This document shows, piece after piece, positions 63,687 to 64,000 of a stretch of DNA of 64,000 nt. The position numbers were made by a program, and so were the translations under genes. The notes beneath the pieces are model-generated. The model was not told the DNA's origin, made no database searches, and saw nothing but the letters and a program-made list of their open reading frames with translations. Source of the stretch: Collimonas sp. OK242 (GTDB taxonomy: Bacteria > Pseudomonadota > Gammaproteobacteria > Burkholderiales > Burkholderiaceae_D); NCBI RefSeq assembly GCF_900107095.1, contig NZ_FNOR01000012.1, positions 1 through 64,000 on the forward strand, given 5' to 3'. Within the stretch, counting starts at the first letter, position 1; every line of letters starts with the position of its first letter.

Positions 63687-64000
63687 TCAGAGGGCGCGCG
63701 TGCCCGAAATCAAGCGCGTAATAAACGCCGAACGTTCAGATTTTTTCCTGGGTAGGGCGCGCTCAATCATCGAGGTCCATTGCTCCGACAGTTGCTGGCA
63801 AGTTGCACGCAGCACCGGCGCCAGTCCCGGCCAGTCCGACAGGGTGCGCAAGTGCCGTTCAATCGTCTGGGCCGACTGTACGCAGGCGTCGCTCGCCAGG
63901 TTGTGCATATTGTATTGAGAGATCAGGTGCAATACCGCCGAAATCAACAACTCCGGCGGCGTACGATAGTCCCCGGCCGCGGCCGGGTCTGCTGCTGTGC
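63687..64000 (-). CDS. Hypothetical protein, C-terminal part (5' end beyond the window)
   Basis: The frame is open from the window edge to a stop at 63687 and gives 104 residues, with DYRTPPELLISAVLHLISQYNMHN followed by SAQTIERHLRTLSDWPGLAPVLRATCQQLSEQW. A helical, mildly basic C-terminus (ERALPRKKSERSAFITRLISGTRAL) ends it. No family is recognised. A TTG at 63950 could start a short version, but the frame continues sensibly upstream, so truncation by the window is more likely. Confidence 0.6.
   Translation of the reverse strand, partial: TAADPAAAGDYRTPPELLISAVLHLISQYNMHNLASDACVQSAQTIERHLRTLSDWPGLAPVLRATCQQLSEQWTSMIERALPRKKSERSAFITRLISGTRAL

Overview
The window is a stretch of bacterial chromosome with moderate to high GC content. 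Gene content and order suggest a Betaproteobacterium of the order Burkholderiales, most likely Oxalobacteraceae and perhaps Collimonas-like. Supporting features are a trimeric porin, the thrS-infC-rpmI-rplT-pheS-pheT-ihfA-merR string, an otsB-GH15-otsA trehalose cluster, and many LysR-type and other accessory regulators. The genus-level guess comes from memory of such genomes, not from a search. I saw no phage, complete insertion sequence, CRISPR array, rRNA or tRNA gene.

Layout. At 0-6 kb are a porin C-terminus, an alpha/beta hydrolase, an isocitrate-dehydrogenase-like enzyme with a 2-hydroxycarboxylate transporter, then a gene-poor stretch with one small unknown gene. At 6-12 kb an exported unknown protein and an SPFH/band-7 membrane protein form an operon, transcribed divergently from an atypical two-component system. 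At 12-19 kb are a diheme cytochrome with a parallel-beta-helix lipoprotein and a divergent LysR regulator, then a cysteine-rich winged-helix repressor divergent from a DUF4142 protein and a cupredoxin, then small unknown proteins. At 19-24 kb are a cold-shock protein and the trehalose cluster. At 24-31 kb are single housekeeping and stress genes (pssA, msrA, nudK, a DeoR regulator, an NHL lipoprotein, soxR, a VOC protein). At 31-38 kb is a heavy-metal-type RND efflux operon.

At 38-47 kb is the translation operon, followed by upp, with four copies of a palindromic repeat family scattered through its spacers. At 47-55 kb is a probable reactive-electrophile detoxification operon (NemR-like tetR, alcohol dehydrogenase, MDR reductase, DJ-1-like protein), with an Old Yellow Enzyme and an ABC exporter nearby. 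At 55-64 kb are ergothioneine genes (egtD, egtB), azoR with a divergent LysR, a methyltransferase, leuA, a DUF3096 micro-protein and a partial unknown gene.

The most notable signals are regulatory. leuA is preceded by two tandem leucine-codon-rich leader peptides, one probably leaderless and both strongly enriched in CTA codons. thrS is preceded by a 13-codon leader peptide with four consecutive Thr codons and a Rho-independent terminator. Both suggest control of expression by ribosome stalling. Other good candidates are a NemR-like operator, a SoxR box next to soxR, a palindrome in front of the cysteine-rich repressor, a 26-bp perfect palindrome at 29.2 kb, and a palindromic repeat family whose hairpin stem varies in a compensatory way between copies.
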